Source: a virus. Taken from it: a stretch of DNA of 34,183 nt. Below are positions 8,121-16,000 of the stretch, piece after piece. Positions within the stretch are counted from its first letter, which is position 1. Every line of letters starts with the position of its first letter. The position numbers and the translations under genes are program-made. The notes below the pieces were generated by a model. That model did not search any database. It was not told the origin of the DNA and worked only from the letters and a program-made list of their open reading frames with translations. Where the stretch lies: positions 1 through 34,183 of IMG/VR virus record IMGVR_UViG_3300011116_001261, one strand, 5' to 3'.

Positions 8121-8423
8121 TCAGTTCAGCACTTCGTCGTTCTGATGAGTTTCTCTCTGACGAAGGTCTAGGTCTGTAAGACCATGTTTCCTAAGATATT
8201 CGAAATGCGCTGCTCGACGATCATCACGGATTCCAAGTTCCCGCTGAACATAGCAAAGCGCAATTTCTGTTTGATGCGGGTCAAATCCTTCACGTTCAGC
8301 CGACGCGCGCTCCTTACGAAGAGAATCTTGCATATTTCGAAGATCGTCGTCAAGAGTGTAGCAAAGATCGTCGATAGAAATCATTTCGCTGCTGTAAAAG
8401 TTGTTTTTCTTCTTGTTAGACAT
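8121..8423 (-). CDS. 100-residue charged protein upstream of the sigma gene, unrecognised
   Basis: I chose ATG 8423 (MSNKKKNNF) because AAGGAAA sits about 5 bases upstream; an in-frame start 12 codons earlier lacks this. The protein is polar and helical, rich in Arg, Asp and Glu, with no membrane segment or Cys motif. Its stop lies 2 bases before the sigma-factor ATG, so the two are almost certainly co-transcribed. A sigma-modulating role is possible from position alone. Confidence 0.7.
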   Translation of the reverse strand: MSNKKKNNFYSSEMISIDDLCYTLDDDLRNMQDSLRKERASAEREGFDPHQTEIALCYVQRELGIRDDRRAAHFEYLRKHGLTDLDLRQRETHQNDEVLN

Positions 8424-8513
8424 GTTTTGTTTCCTTGTAGTTGAGTGTACGATAATCACAATTTGAACGGAATGTAATCTCTTACCAGAGTCTTACAATA
8501 AACTGTTGTCGCG

Positions 8514-8747
8514 CTAATTTGTAGAGTCAATCATCACTTCTTCGAATGCTTTAGAAACGTCTGACATAAATTTGACAGATTCGATAAAATCGAGATTCAC
8601 AGAAGGAATAGCTTCTCGATTTTTAAAAACAATTTTTAGATTACCTCTGCTTGACACTACAATATCGAATTCAGACTGCGGCGATGTATAAACCTTCTTC
8701 CAGCGCTCGAGCCTGTCAGCTAGAGAAATAATGTTGTCTTTAGACAT
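8514..8747 (-). CDS. 77-residue protein, unrecognised
   Basis: The ATG at 8745-8747 (MSKDNIISLADRLERW) overlaps the end of the receiver-domain gene by 8 bases; longer in-frame starts would lie inside that gene. The product mixes helical ends with a central strand-rich part (FDIVVSSRGNLKIVF). No motif recognised. Translational coupling to the receiver-domain gene suggests a shared function. Confidence 0.65.
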   Translation of the reverse strand: MSKDNIISLADRLERWKKVYTSPQSEFDIVVSSRGNLKIVFKNREAIPSVNLDFIESVKFMSDVSKAFEEVMIDSTN

Positions 8748-9135
8748 CAAGTTCACCGTAGTAGTCATTGAAAGGACGAAGAATTGAATTAAATCCTGAT
8801 TGAAATAGTTCTTCTTGCATTTTTTGACCGCCGATCGGATTAACTGAATGAACAATCACTTTTTTTGTAAGGTTTTTAACAGGATAATCAATCATCCATT
8901 TAACGACATCCAGTCCCGTAAGAAGTCTTTGAGATCCCCAGCTATCTATTAGCGTATCTGCATCATTTACTTCTTCTCCAAGATCATGGTCGAGATGAAC
9001 GATATCCCATCCACCTTTTTTTAACTCTTGAATGCAGTCAGAGTAGTAGTAAACATGAGTTACTTTATGACCAAGATAGAATTGTTTAAAAATCTTGTGC
9101 CTTTCTGAATTATCGTCAAGAATTAGTATTCTCAT
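8740..9135 (-). CDS. cyclic-phosphate-processing receiver-like (cREC) domain protein
   Basis: The 131-residue protein starts MRILILDDNSERHKIF and contains LDHDLGE (48-54) and VIVHSVNP (93-100). These are hallmarks of the cREC branch of the response-regulator receiver fold, which replaces normal phospho-relay features with a His/Asp pocket. The family is predicted, from comparative genomics, to process cyclic phosphates on nucleotides or RNA ends. It is often found in phages. No kinase or output domain is present, so classical two-component signalling is unlikely. It sits in a tightly overlapping cluster with a deaminase and two small unknown proteins. Confidence 0.8.
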   Translation of the reverse strand: MRILILDDNSERHKIFKQFYLGHKVTHVYYYSDCIQELKKGGWDIVHLDHDLGEEVNDADTLIDSWGSQRLLTGLDVVKWMIDYPVKNLTKKVIVHSVNPIGGQKMQEELFQSGFNSILRPFNDYYGELDV

Positions 9136-9325
9136 TGGGACCTTCTCTTAAAGATTCAATCAAGCTATCAAGATGCTGAATGATAAATGTAAGATGATAA
9201 TTGAATTCAGAAATATCTGACCACGATTTGTCTACTACGATGTTCTTCTTTTTTAGATCACGAATTAAAGACAAATTTTGTGTTAAGCTTTTTAAGATAT
9301 CTTTTGCATTTTCTACGGATAACAT
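9116..9325 (-). CDS. 69-residue helical protein, unrecognised
   Basis: I chose the ATG at 9323-9325, which forms a TGATG junction with the deaminase stop. It overlaps the receiver-domain gene by 20 bases at its other end. The sequence is amphipathic and helical throughout (AKDILKSLTQNLSLIRDL, FIIQHLDSLIESL), suggesting a helical hairpin or oligomer. No family recognised. Confidence 0.65.
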   Translation of the reverse strand: MLSVENAKDILKSLTQNLSLIRDLKKKNIVVDKSWSDISEFNYHLTFIIQHLDSLIESLREGPNENTNS

Positions 9326-9693
9326 CAAATTTCTCCCAAATCTAAAACTCCCCATTCATTTATATCAATAGTGTAAACTACACGAGTCACACCAGCAACT
9401 CTCAGTTTTAGTTGACAACTCGAACAGGGTTTAGCCATAGCCCACTCTCCATTTTTACGGACTCGAGCCACCCAAACTTCAGAATTAGGAGTTAATTTTC
9501 TTGAGAGACGTGCTTCTGCATGATGACTAAGTGCTACATCTCGAGAAGCTACGTTTCTAGAAGCTACAATAACGCCATCGTTTCTAAGACCAACTGCTCC
9601 TAGAAAAAAAGTTCTAATATCATCTCCTCGAGATGCACCTTGAAGAGCAGCCGCAGCAGCAGCTTTCAACATTTTTTTATCGGCAGCAGACAT
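9325..9693 (-). CDS. cytidine/deoxycytidylate deaminase-fold protein
   Basis: The 122-residue protein carries the zinc and catalytic motifs of the CDA superfamily: HAE at residues 58-60 (His zinc ligand, Glu proton shuttle) and PCSSC at 89-93 (two Cys zinc ligands). A short Ala-rich helix precedes the domain. Small free-standing members act on (d)C, dCMP, tRNA or related bases; the substrate cannot be told here. In a phage, dCMP or cytidine salvage for dTTP synthesis is the common role. It is the first gene of the minus-strand cluster that runs to the sigma operon and diverges from the lysozyme gene. Confidence 0.85.
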   Translation of the reverse strand: MSAADKKMLKAAAAAALQGASRGDDIRTFFLGAVGLRNDGVIVASRNVASRDVALSHHAEARLSRKLTPNSEVWVARVRKNGEWAMAKPCSSCQLKLRVAGVTRVVYTIDINEWGVLDLGEI

Positions 9694-9755
9694 ATAAACG
9701 TTAAATTAACAATACGCAAGTTAGACGTTATTTTGTTGTTGAATAATTAAATTAC

Positions 9756-10445
9756 ATGAATAACGATCTCAAAACTTCTAAATCGGGTTTAGAATTTATC
9801 ACAAAGTGGGAAGGCTGCATCCTAAAACCATATAAAGATATCGCTGGACTTAGAACAATTGGTGTAGGTCATTTAATAAAACCTGGAGAAAAATTCCCAG
9901 ACGGCGTAGAAATTTCCAAAGAAAAAGCTCTTGAAATTCTTTCAAACGATGTATCTCTCTGTGAAAATTCCATAAAGCTGAGAATTAAAGTTCCTCTTAA
10001 TCAAAATCAATTTGATGCACTTGTATCTTTTGGATTTAACTGTGGAACAGGTGTTTATATTTTATCAGATGCTTGTAAAGCACTCAATGAAGGAAAATAC
10101 GAAGAAGTTCCTTCGAGACTTCTAGTTTGGAGTAAAACAAAAATCAATGGTGTTCTACAAGTTAATCAAGGACTATATAATCGAAGAAAATCTGAAGGTG
10201 AGTTATTTTTAAAACCTGTTTCAGGTTCACAAAAAACATCAATAAATCCTTGGACAAAAGAAGATCTTGAAAAAGCACAGATGATCTTAAAAAAGATGTC
10301 TCTATATGATGGAAAAATTGATGGAATCTACGGGCCTAAAACAGAATCTTCAATTCAAAAATTTGCTGAAAGTAAAAATCTGTGTTTAGCAAATATATCT
10401 GCTGGATTACCTTCAGACTTTAAGTCTCTACTTTTTTCCTGTTAG
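9756..10445 (+). CDS. T4-type lysozyme (GH24 endolysin) with C-terminal peptidoglycan-binding domain
   Basis: The protein of 229 residues has the GH24 triad Glu19, Asp28, Thr34 in the spacing E-x8-D-x5-T within WEGCILKPYKDIAG and the following TIGVGH. It also has the downstream F-D-A-L-V-S-F-G-F-N block. This hydrolyses the MurNAc-GlcNAc bond. After a linker, residues about 165-215 fit a PG_binding_1 domain (AQMILKKMSLYDGKIDG, YGPKTESSIQKFA). There is no signal peptide, so a holin or other export route would be needed for lysis; alternatively it works in the virion. It is a single plus-strand gene between minus-strand blocks and abuts the tRNA. Confidence 0.93.
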   Translation: MNNDLKTSKSGLEFITKWEGCILKPYKDIAGLRTIGVGHLIKPGEKFPDGVEISKEKALEILSNDVSLCENSIKLRIKVPLNQNQFDALVSFGFNCGTGVYILSDACKALNEGKYEEVPSRLLVWSKTKINGVLQVNQGLYNRRKSEGELFLKPVSGSQKTSINPWTKEDLEKAQMILKKMSLYDGKIDGIYGPKTESSIQKFAESKNLCLANISAGLPSDFKSLLFSC

Positions 10446-10517
10446 TCCGCCTGCCTGGAGTTGAACCAGGCGCCGGAGCTTTATAAGAACTCCTGGGGCT
10501 ACCGGCCCCACAGGCGG
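10446..10517 (-). tRNA. tRNA, probably tRNA-Ile with anticodon UAU
   Basis: On the minus strand a 7-bp acceptor stem (CCGCCTG with CAGGCGG), a T-arm CCTGG-TTCAACT-CCAGG with the standard loop, and an anticodon arm GAGTT-CTTATAA-AGCTC (one G-U pair) can be drawn. The loop gives anticodon TAT, reading AUA. The D-arm is short but contains the GG pair. CCA is not encoded. The 72-base gene directly abuts the lysozyme stop on the other strand and lies downstream of the FmdB-type gene. AUA is rare in GC-rich hosts, which would explain why an AT-rich phage carries it. Confidence 0.85.
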
Positions 10518-10565
10518 AAGTAATTGATACTCTATTATGTTAAGAAAACCAAATACAATTTAATT

Positions 10566-10760
10566 TTACTTTTTAGTTGATGAGTAATTATCAGCAGCCC
10601 AGCCCGAACCCTTTAAAGTAAAATTAGTACCTTTTGAGATCAAGCGATTAAAGCAAAAAATTTTGCAATTTGGACATTCAGCGCCCTTTTCATCTTTAAT
10701 AGATTGCTGAACTTCAAACTCATTGTCACAAACTAGACATCCATATTCGTATGTTGGCAT
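10566..10760 (-). CDS. FmdB-type small zinc-ribbon protein
   Basis: The 64-residue protein begins MPTYEYGCLVCDNEFE and has two Cys-x2-Cys pairs (C8/C11 and C29/C32), as in the FmdB/CxxC zinc-ribbon family. The C-terminal GSGWAADNY resembles the G-S-G-W-Y end typical of that family. These proteins are widespread in bacteria and phages and are thought to be regulatory, though the function is unproven. It sits 7 bases after the next upstream minus-strand gene. Confidence 0.85.
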   Translation of the reverse strand: MPTYEYGCLVCDNEFEVQQSIKDEKGAECPNCKIFCFNRLISKGTNFTLKGSGWAADNYSSTKK

Positions 10761-10767
10761 AAATTTC

Positions 10768-11538
10768 TCAAGGTGTAATTGTCACTGGAAATAAAACTTG
10801 TTGTCCTGTAATCTGTGGGACACCCGATTGTCTATCATTCTTCAACGGTCCATTTGCTGTAACAAACTGACATAGTGCTGGATCTTTGATCAAATCAGAA
10901 AACCTGTGTTCAACATCATCGATCCAACACTGCTGAGAAACCAATTGACAAATTTGAGAATAATCCGTGTGTTGCGGATCATGTGCTGTTGCATTGGGTT
11001 GAATTACCTTCGCACCCTTCCCGCAATACAACGTTGCAGCTGGAAATCCTGTAATTCCGTTAAATGAAGCACCGGTAAAATGCCAGCCATAATTGCATGC
11101 CTTACCACGAGCATATTCTAACTTCTTGTCTAGAATCCAGTGCTTTCCTACCGGAGAAATAATCCCGCCTGAATAAACGCCAAGAAGCTTATCGATACGT
11201 TGACTGTGAGCCAACATTGACTGGGCTGAAGATGAAATTGGTTGAGGTGACGGAGCAAGACGATGGGTTGCGTTTGCGTACATCAAATCAGCAACTTGCG
11301 CCGTCAAAAGAGAAGCGTCAAACACATCTGCAAGTTGTTGCTGAAGTGTTGCAGTCACATTGACACGAACCCCGCCAATCTTGAGTGCATCTGACATGAC
11401 GTTAAGCTTTACTTTCTTTCCAGAAACGTCATATTCAAGAGGAACCCAAGTTGCGTCGAAGTTTCCTGCGATCACCTGATCAAAGATGAACTTTTGACGA
11501 TTAGGAATGTTCTCTGGGAATATTATGGCTGTAAGCAT
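10768..11538 (-). CDS. 256-residue conserved-looking protein, function unknown
   Basis: A soluble protein with an N-terminal strand-rich part (residues 1-65) and a distinctive C-terminal half. The latter has N-A-T-H-R-L-A-P-S-P, G-K-H-W-I-L-D, C-N-Y-G-W-H-F, G-I-T-G-F-P-A-A and A-H-D-P-Q-H-T-D-Y-S-Q. The clustered His, Asp, Tyr and Cys residues look like an active or binding site, and the sequence feels like a known conserved hypothetical family, but I cannot name one. No signal peptide or membrane helix. It lies upstream of the FmdB-type gene (7-base gap), so the pair may form an operand of one transcript; a 205-base non-coding stretch separates it from the next plus-strand ORF. Confidence 0.75.
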   Translation of the reverse strand: MLTAIIFPENIPNRQKFIFDQVIAGNFDATWVPLEYDVSGKKVKLNVMSDALKIGGVRVNVTATLQQQLADVFDASLLTAQVADLMYANATHRLAPSPQPISSSAQSMLAHSQRIDKLLGVYSGGIISPVGKHWILDKKLEYARGKACNYGWHFTGASFNGITGFPAATLYCGKGAKVIQPNATAHDPQHTDYSQICQLVSQQCWIDDVEHRFSDLIKDPALCQFVTANGPLKNDRQSGVPQITGQQVLFPVTITP

Positions 11539-11699
11539 TTATGATAAAATTGGTTACTTTTAGATGCATCATCTCTAATTTCACCTTCTATTTATAATAT
11601 TTGAAAGACTGGATATGTGCATCCACTCGAGTCTATAGTTTAGATCTGTGTGTCTTATAACTAAACATTACCATGTTATATCGTAAGATTACACGCTCA

Positions 11700-11715
11700 G
11701 AAAATTTAAATTTTC
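11700..11715. repeat. 16-bp perfect palindrome in an AT-rich intergenic region
   Basis: GAAAATTTAAATTTTC is perfectly self-complementary and lies 29 bases upstream of a 32-codon plus-strand ORF, in the 205-base gap 11539-11743. Apart from this I see no further structure there. A dimeric regulator site is the simplest reading. Confidence 0.5.
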
Positions 11716-11743
11716 AATTTAAACTCAATAAATAAAGATTCGT

Positions 11744-11842
11744 ATGCAAACTTACATTTTCGGTCCAATTATTGTCGCAGTGGCATTTTCAATTTTTTTC
11801 TGTACGTTAAGGATTAATACGACTACTTCTTTGTCAAAATAA
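11744..11842 (+). CDS. possible 32-residue single-pass membrane peptide
   Basis: ATG 11744 opens a short ORF with a strongly hydrophobic core (IFGPIIVAVAFSIFF) followed by a polar tail, ending at TAA 11840-11842. Its end overlaps the convergent EamA-like gene by 20 bases. The upstream TAAAGA is a weak ribosome-binding site. The hydrophobic pattern matches other tiny membrane proteins of this genome, but the evidence is thin. Confidence 0.35.
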   Translation: MQTYIFGPIIVAVAFSIFFCTLRINTTTSLSK

Positions 11843-12257
11843 ATGCACCGACAGCAATGCACGCGCTCCCAATTATCTGTTGCAAAGTTGGAACTTCGGA
11901 TAAAAAAATAAAAGCAAGCATCATCGTAATCATCGGCGACGAGCTAGTGAGAGATGCAACTATTGCTGTATCTTTTCCGCCTTTCATAGATTCCATGAAA
12001 GCAATTGATCCGATGAGTTGAACAAAAAAAGTAATTATCCCCCAGATAATTCCCTGGTAAGTAAAGACTTTTTCTGATTCATCTACTTTGTATGCTTGCC
12101 AAATGAGAGGCAAAACTGCTGCGTAAGAAAATCCAGCAATAATCTGAAACTGTAATGTAGTAAGTTGGCTTAAAGAAATTTTTCTTAATAACGTAGCAAT
12201 GCTAAATGACAACGTGGCTAAACCTATGTTTAACAATCGTTGCTTCTCGATGTTCAT
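11823..12257 (-). CDS. single-domain EamA/DMT-like membrane transporter
   Basis: The 144-residue protein has four or five hydrophobic segments (about residues 10-25, 35-52, 70-88, 97-118 and 124-141). The end has the typical EamA pattern L-T-S-S-S-P-M-I-T-M-M-L-A-F-I-F-L-S-E and I-G-S-A-C-I-A-V-G-A-F-I-L. It carries one EamA repeat, whereas most drug/metabolite transporters have two, so it probably dimerises like small multidrug proteins. Substrate unknown. A transporter is unusual for phages and may be an auxiliary metabolic gene. Confidence 0.8.
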   Translation of the reverse strand: MNIEKQRLLNIGLATLSFSIATLLRKISLSQLTTLQFQIIAGFSYAAVLPLIWQAYKVDESEKVFTYQGIIWGIITFFVQLIGSIAFMESMKGGKDTAIVASLTSSSPMITMMLAFIFLSEVPTLQQIIGSACIAVGAFILTKK

Positions 12258-12327
12258 AATAATTGTTATAAATAACGCATATTAAAAACATTAAGTAATT
12301 TAAGACTAATTTTTTATCAACAACTGA

Positions 12328-12894
12328 TCACATCACGATTTCATCTACGCAGCCCCATTTAAGGGCATCCTTGGCATCCATGTACCAATCTTGCTTCTTC
12401 TTATAGACCTTGTCCAGTTTATCCTTGGTGATCTTTGTTGTCTCTAGGGTCATTTCCTCAATCACCTTTTGGAGCCTCTTGGCCTCAAGGATATCCTCCT
12501 CAACGTCCGCAACCTTACCCCGAGCACCAGTGCTTACCTGGTGATACATGAGAGTTGCATGTTTGTGAGCAGTTCTGTGATTTCCGTGAATTGCAATCAT
12601 GAATCCACATGACATTGCACAACCGGTTACGATTGTGTTCACTGGAGTTCCCTTATCCTTCATGATCGAAAGTAGACCGAAGCACTGATATACCGCACCA
12701 CCGTATGAATCAATGTAGATTACGATGGGTTGTGGATCATACTTCAAGTGATAAAGAGCATAGAGTTTCTTTAGATACTCATCGTGCTCTCTGATTTCCA
12801 CAATTGCTCGTGAAAGGTGATTCATTGAATCCTGATCAACTTGCTGAGCAAGAAATAGTTTACGAGGTGCGGGTTTTTCTAGACTTAATGCCAT
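12328..12894 (-). CDS. ClpP-like serine protease
   Basis: The 188-residue protein has the Clp/crotonase protease fold. I-D-S-Y-G-G (61-66) forms the oxyanion strand. Ser95 lies in GCAMSCG (the nucleophile position of G-x-A-x-S), His118 in LMYHQV, and Asp169 in KKQDWYMDA. The end (ALKWGCVDEI) matches the ClpP C-terminal helix. All three catalytic residues are therefore present. In phages such proteases serve as prohead maturation proteases or act on host proteins; the absence of nearby capsid genes leaves the role open. No Clp ATPase is seen here. It is a lone minus-strand gene with gaps of 45-70 bases on each side. Confidence 0.9.
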   Translation of the reverse strand: MALSLEKPAPRKLFLAQQVDQDSMNHLSRAIVEIREHDEYLKKLYALYHLKYDPQPIVIYIDSYGGAVYQCFGLLSIMKDKGTPVNTIVTGCAMSCGFMIAIHGNHRTAHKHATLMYHQVSTGARGKVADVEEDILEAKRLQKVIEEMTLETTKITKDKLDKVYKKKQDWYMDAKDALKWGCVDEIVM

Positions 12895-12939
12895 ATCAAC
12901 AGATTAAACAGTAATATTTCAAAGAGTATAACTTTTAAG

Positions 12940-13131
12940 TTAATCTTTTGTTTCGTTGTAATCTTTGTCTTTGTCTAATCCGTCAAGCTCTAGAATTAGA
13001 TCTGTCATTAATTTTGTTAGTCTTGCTTTTTCTTTCAAGACTTCTTTTTTTCTTCCCAATCTACGAAGACGAATAAGCTCTTTATTCAGATCTTCGATCT
13101 GTTTAGAAATCTCGTCTTTACGGGATGACAT
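12940..13131 (-). CDS. 63-residue coiled-coil protein
   Basis: A short, highly charged protein predicted to be one long helix (IEDLNKELIRLRRLGRKKE, KLMTDLILELDGLDK). A purine-rich GGAAGA lies upstream of ATG 13131. A TATACTTAAG stretch upstream (about 13145-13155 on the minus strand) could be a -10 region. No family recognised. Confidence 0.6.
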   Translation of the reverse strand: MSSRKDEISKQIEDLNKELIRLRRLGRKKEVLKEKARLTKLMTDLILELDGLDKDKDYNETKD

Positions 13132-13209
13132 GTCAAAGTCTTCCGAGCCTTAAGTATAGGACAAATTTACAAAGTAAAATTAATAATGATTTTAACTTTT
13201 AGCAATTAA

Positions 13210-13545
13210 TCACTTTTTTTCTAAATCAATCTGCTGATAATTAATACCTTCATTATAAGATTTTTCAGTGTCCATTGAAGGGTCACAAACATTGTCAACA
13301 AGTTGATCAACGCATTCTCTTGGGACAATGAAATATTGTTTTTTTCCATCAAGATCTTCAATAGAAATTTTTTCAAATCCACAATTAAATTTAATATCTT
13401 CTGGTCCTCTATCTTTGCTTGTTTCAGAAATTTCTTTGACTTCGTTGTTCTCATCTTTCTCAGGAACAGCAGTTCCTAATTGAGTAATACAAGACCCAGA
13501 GATAAAAAGAAAAAGGACTACTGTCAAAAGATTATTAATTTTCAT
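13210..13545 (-). CDS. putative lipoprotein, 111 residues
   Basis: The N-terminus has two Lys/Asn, a hydrophobic stretch (LLTVVLFLFIS) and a lipobox-like FISGSC with Cys19. This predicts lipid attachment after signal-peptidase II cleavage. The mature part is acidic and has three further Cys residues. It lies 4 bases downstream of the isocitrate lyase stop, so it is in the same transcript. No family recognised. Phage lipoproteins often act in superinfection exclusion, but that is only a possibility here. Confidence 0.7.
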   Translation of the reverse strand: MKINNLLTVVLFLFISGSCITQLGTAVPEKDENNEVKEISETSKDRGPEDIKFNCGFEKISIEDLDGKKQYFIVPRECVDQLVDNVCDPSMDTEKSYNEGINYQQIDLEKK

Positions 13546-13549
13546 ATTA

Positions 13550-14797
13550 TTACTTATTAAACTGTTGTGCTTCTGTGGAATTTTCTAAAGCTAATGTTGA
13601 AGAAGATCTTTCAGCAATAACCTTAGATACTTCATCAAAATATCCTGTACCAACTTCACGTTGATGCCGGGTAGCCGTGTACCCGTGCTGTTCAGAATCA
13701 AATTCAGCTTGTTGAAGTTCAGAGTATGCCGCCATGCCACGATCTCTATAATTACGTGCCAATTCAAACATTCCATGATTTAGCGAATGAAATCCAGCCA
13801 ATGTCACGAATTGGAATTTGTAACCCATTGCTCCAAGTTCACGTTGAAACTTTGCAATAGTTTCTTGATCAAGCTTCTTCTTCCAATTGAATGAAGGAGA
13901 ACAGTTGTATGCTAATAGCTTTCCTGGGAATTGTTTGTGAATTCCTTCAGCAAACTTGCGAGCCTGTTCAAGGTCTGGCGTTGAAGTTTCCATCCATATC
14001 ATGTCCGCAAAGGGGGCGTATGCCAAGCCACGAGCGATGCAACGCTCAAGATCGTCTCCTTTGAGGTGATAATAACCTTCTGCAGTTCGGCCGGCTTCAT
14101 GATCGATGAATTCATGATCTCTTTGATCAACATCGGAAGTGATCAATCTAGCGGACTCTGCATCAGTCCTAGCGATGATCACGGTTGGAACGTCACAGAC
14201 GTCAGCTGCAAGTCGAGCTGCTGTAAGAGTACGAATGAACTGTGAAGTTGGAACCAGAACCTTTCCACCTAGATGACCGCACTTCTTTTCTGACGCAAGT
14301 TGGTCTTCCCAATGGACCGCCGCGGCACCGGATTCAATCATGGCCTTCATCAATTCATATGCGTTTAGAGGTCCACCAAAGCCTGCCTCTGCATCTGCAA
14401 CGATTGGTGCCATCCAATGTTTATCGTTGTCTGGATTTTCTGCGTGATCGATTTGTTCTGAACGTAGAAGAGCATTATTAATCCTACGAACGATGGCAGG
14501 AACGCTATTTGCAGGATATAGGCTCTGATCAGGATATGTGTTACCAGATAGATTTGCATCAGCTGCTACCTGCCAGCCTGAAAGGTAGATTGCTTCTAGT
14601 CCAGCCTTAACCTGCTGCACTGCCATAGCACCAGTAGATGCACCAAGTGCATGCACATAAGGACGTTCATTGATTAATCTCCAAAATCTTTCGGATCCAA
14701 TCTTAGCTAGAGTATGCTCAATCCTTGTCTTGCCTCTTAGCTTTTCAACGTCTGCATCAGAATAAAGTCTCTTAATATTTTCAAATCTATCGCTCAT
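13550..14797 (-). CDS. aceA: isocitrate lyase
   Basis: This enzyme splits isocitrate into glyoxylate and succinate, the first step of the glyoxylate bypass. The 415-residue protein is full length (E. coli AceA is 434) and keeps the signature [10 protein letters not shown] at residues 171-180 with catalytic Cys173. It also keeps the metal-binding region [10 protein letters not shown] (133-142), the substrate loop NCSPSFNW (298-305) and W-E-D-Q-L. No frameshift or missing residue is apparent. AAGG lies 9 bases before the ATG. It is embedded among small phage genes on the same strand with phage-like base composition. A malate synthase lies about 9 kb away on the same strand. Methylisocitrate lyase is a relative, but KKCGH and the length favour isocitrate lyase. 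Confidence 0.95.
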   Translation of the reverse strand: MSDRFENIKRLYSDADVEKLRGKTRIEHTLAKIGSERFWRLINERPYVHALGASTGAMAVQQVKAGLEAIYLSGWQVAADANLSGNTYPDQSLYPANSVPAIVRRINNALLRSEQIDHAENPDNDKHWMAPIVADAEAGFGGPLNAYELMKAMIESGAAAVHWEDQLASEKKCGHLGGKVLVPTSQFIRTLTAARLAADVCDVPTVIIARTDAESARLITSDVDQRDHEFIDHEAGRTAEGYYHLKGDDLERCIARGLAYAPFADMIWMETSTPDLEQARKFAEGIHKQFPGKLLAYNCSPSFNWKKKLDQETIAKFQRELGAMGYKFQFVTLAGFHSLNHGMFELARNYRDRGMAAYSELQQAEFDSEQHGYTATRHQREVGTGYFDEVSKVIAERSSSTLALENSTEAQQFNK

Positions 14798-14867
14798 AAA
14801 TTTCTACCTTAAACTTGATCTTTTCAAATATAACTTGTGTTAAAAATTTTTCTTTTTTGACAAAAAA

Positions 14868-15077
14868 TTATTCAACGGGATACTCGACGACCATTACATA
14901 GATGCCCGCACCATTTTCCCATTTGTCTTTCCACCCTAAAACAGGATGCCACTCACTTCGAGTATATGTGTTCTGTTCTAAACATTTTTTGATGGCATTA
15001 TTTCGATCTGCAAAAATTCCAAGCACATCTTTGCCACCTGTCTGCGTATATCCCAGGGAAACATAAACATTTTTCAT
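14868..15077 (-). CDS. 69-residue protein, unrecognised
   Basis: A small soluble protein with several Trp and Tyr residues (SEWHPVLGWKDKW, GIYVMVVEYPVE) that suggest a compact beta-rich fold. It starts at ATG 15077, 13 bases after the stop of an SH3-like gene, in a run of short minus-strand genes upstream of aceA. No family recognised. Confidence 0.6.
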   Translation of the reverse strand: MKNVYVSLGYTQTGGKDVLGIFADRNNAIKKCLEQNTYTRSEWHPVLGWKDKWENGAGIYVMVVEYPVE

Positions 15078-15090
15078 GAATTTTATTTGA

Positions 15091-15366
15091 TTAAACTAAA
15101 CGAAGCCACCTAGAAGGAACCCAGCACGTGCCTTTTGGCAAAATAATCTGCGCAAATGTTGTTGTGTACAAAGAATCTGGGGTTGACACTATAGAAATTA
15201 CAATTCCAATATCACCTCGATAAAGAGTAATTTCACAGGGTATCTCTTTATAGATGGGAACTCTTGTGTAAGTCATCATGTAGTCATTATCAAAATCGCT
15301 CGTTACCAGATCACCTACGACTAAATTCTTTCCTCGCGGTGAAGTAGCTAGCGTCGACTTAGACAT
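15091..15366 (-). CDS. SH3-barrel/KOW-like small protein, 91 residues
   Basis: The protein has the layout V-V-G-D-L-V-T ... Y-R-G-D-I-G-I-V-I-S-I ... W-V-P-S-R-W-L-R-L-V. This matches a five-stranded SH3-like barrel and is shared with five other small genes at 21.1-22.7 kb. The first 15 residues are an extra polar extension. Function of these phage barrels is unknown; they may bind nucleic acid or RNA polymerase. Confidence 0.65.
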   Translation of the reverse strand: MSKSTLATSPRGKNLVVGDLVTSDFDNDYMMTYTRVPIYKEIPCEITLYRGDIGIVISIVSTPDSLYTTTFAQIILPKGTCWVPSRWLRLV

Positions 15367-15375
15367 GAGACTTAA

Positions 15376-15483
15376 TTACAATTTTATTATTAAAATCCAA
15401 ATAAAAATAGCAACACAACAAATATAGATCATAAGCTCAGCAATTTCAGAAGAATGAAGTGACTTTTTTTGAATAAATCTCAT
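15376..15483 (-). CDS. 35-residue single-pass membrane protein
   Basis: The ATG at 15481-15483 overlaps the TAA of the upstream gene (TAATG), a clear coupling signal. After a short basic N-terminus (MRFIQKKSLHSSEIAEL) a hydrophobic helix runs to the end (MIYICCVAIFIWILIIKL). It fills what would otherwise be an empty stretch. No family recognised. Confidence 0.6.
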   Translation of the reverse strand: MRFIQKKSLHSSEIAELMIYICCVAIFIWILIIKL

Positions 15484-15692
15484 TATTCTTCATCATCAAA
15501 TTTAAGAATTTGACACAAGTCATTCATAATGGCTGTATGAATTTCATTCAGCACATGTTGTTGTTCTGGATTATCAATGTGCTTGTGTGCTCGATTCCAT
15601 CCAAGCTTAATTGAAGTTTCAATTGTGTCGCTAATAATTTTATAAGCATCTAAACGAACTGACACTTCTAAATTAACTGTGTTGCTATTCAT
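15483..15692 (-). CDS. 69-residue protein, unrecognised
   Basis: A small, mostly helical, acidic protein (VSVRLDAYKIISDTIETSI, LNEIHTAIMNDLCQILKF). It starts at ATG 15692, 7 bases after the stop of the preceding gene, and is coupled to the tiny membrane protein that follows. No family recognised. Confidence 0.65.
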   Translation of the reverse strand: MNSNTVNLEVSVRLDAYKIISDTIETSIKLGWNRAHKHIDNPEQQHVLNEIHTAIMNDLCQILKFDDEE

Positions 15693-15699
15693 CTTAGAT

Positions 15700-15996
15700 T
15701 TACTTTTTTAGTCGACTTCCAAGATAAACTTGGTTGCTTTCAACTCTGCCTTTTTTAGGACACCACACAATATCAATTGTCCCTTGATGAACTGCTTGAT
15801 GCCAAAATAAAAAATCGGAATATCCGTCTTCAAAGCTCCAGTATGCTACGTCTGTTTCTTCGTTAGACAAAACTGAAAGATTTTGAGAAGATTCGACAAT
15901 ACAAGACTTTCCTTCTTTAATAAAGACAGTTCCTTCTTCTGGATAAAATCCACTTGAAACAGCTTCGTCTGATTTCGACTTCTTCTTTACAAGCAT
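15700..15996 (-). CDS. 98-residue protein, unrecognised
   Basis: I chose ATG 15996 (MLVKKKSKSD) because AAGGA lies 7 bases upstream; a longer in-frame start overlapping the previous gene has no ribosome-binding site. The sequence is strand-rich with several Trp residues (YWSFEDGYSDFLFWHQAV, TIDIVWCPKKGRV) and resembles a small beta domain. It follows the preceding gene after 4 bases. No family recognised. Confidence 0.65.
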   Translation of the reverse strand: MLVKKKSKSDEAVSSGFYPEEGTVFIKEGKSCIVESSQNLSVLSNEETDVAYWSFEDGYSDFLFWHQAVHQGTIDIVWCPKKGRVESNQVYLGSRLKK

Positions 15997-16000
15997 ACTA

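Noticed and set aside
10446-10517. tRNA as a prophage attachment site
   Set aside because: No integrase or flanking direct repeat is visible, and the neighbouring genes are phage genes on both sides.
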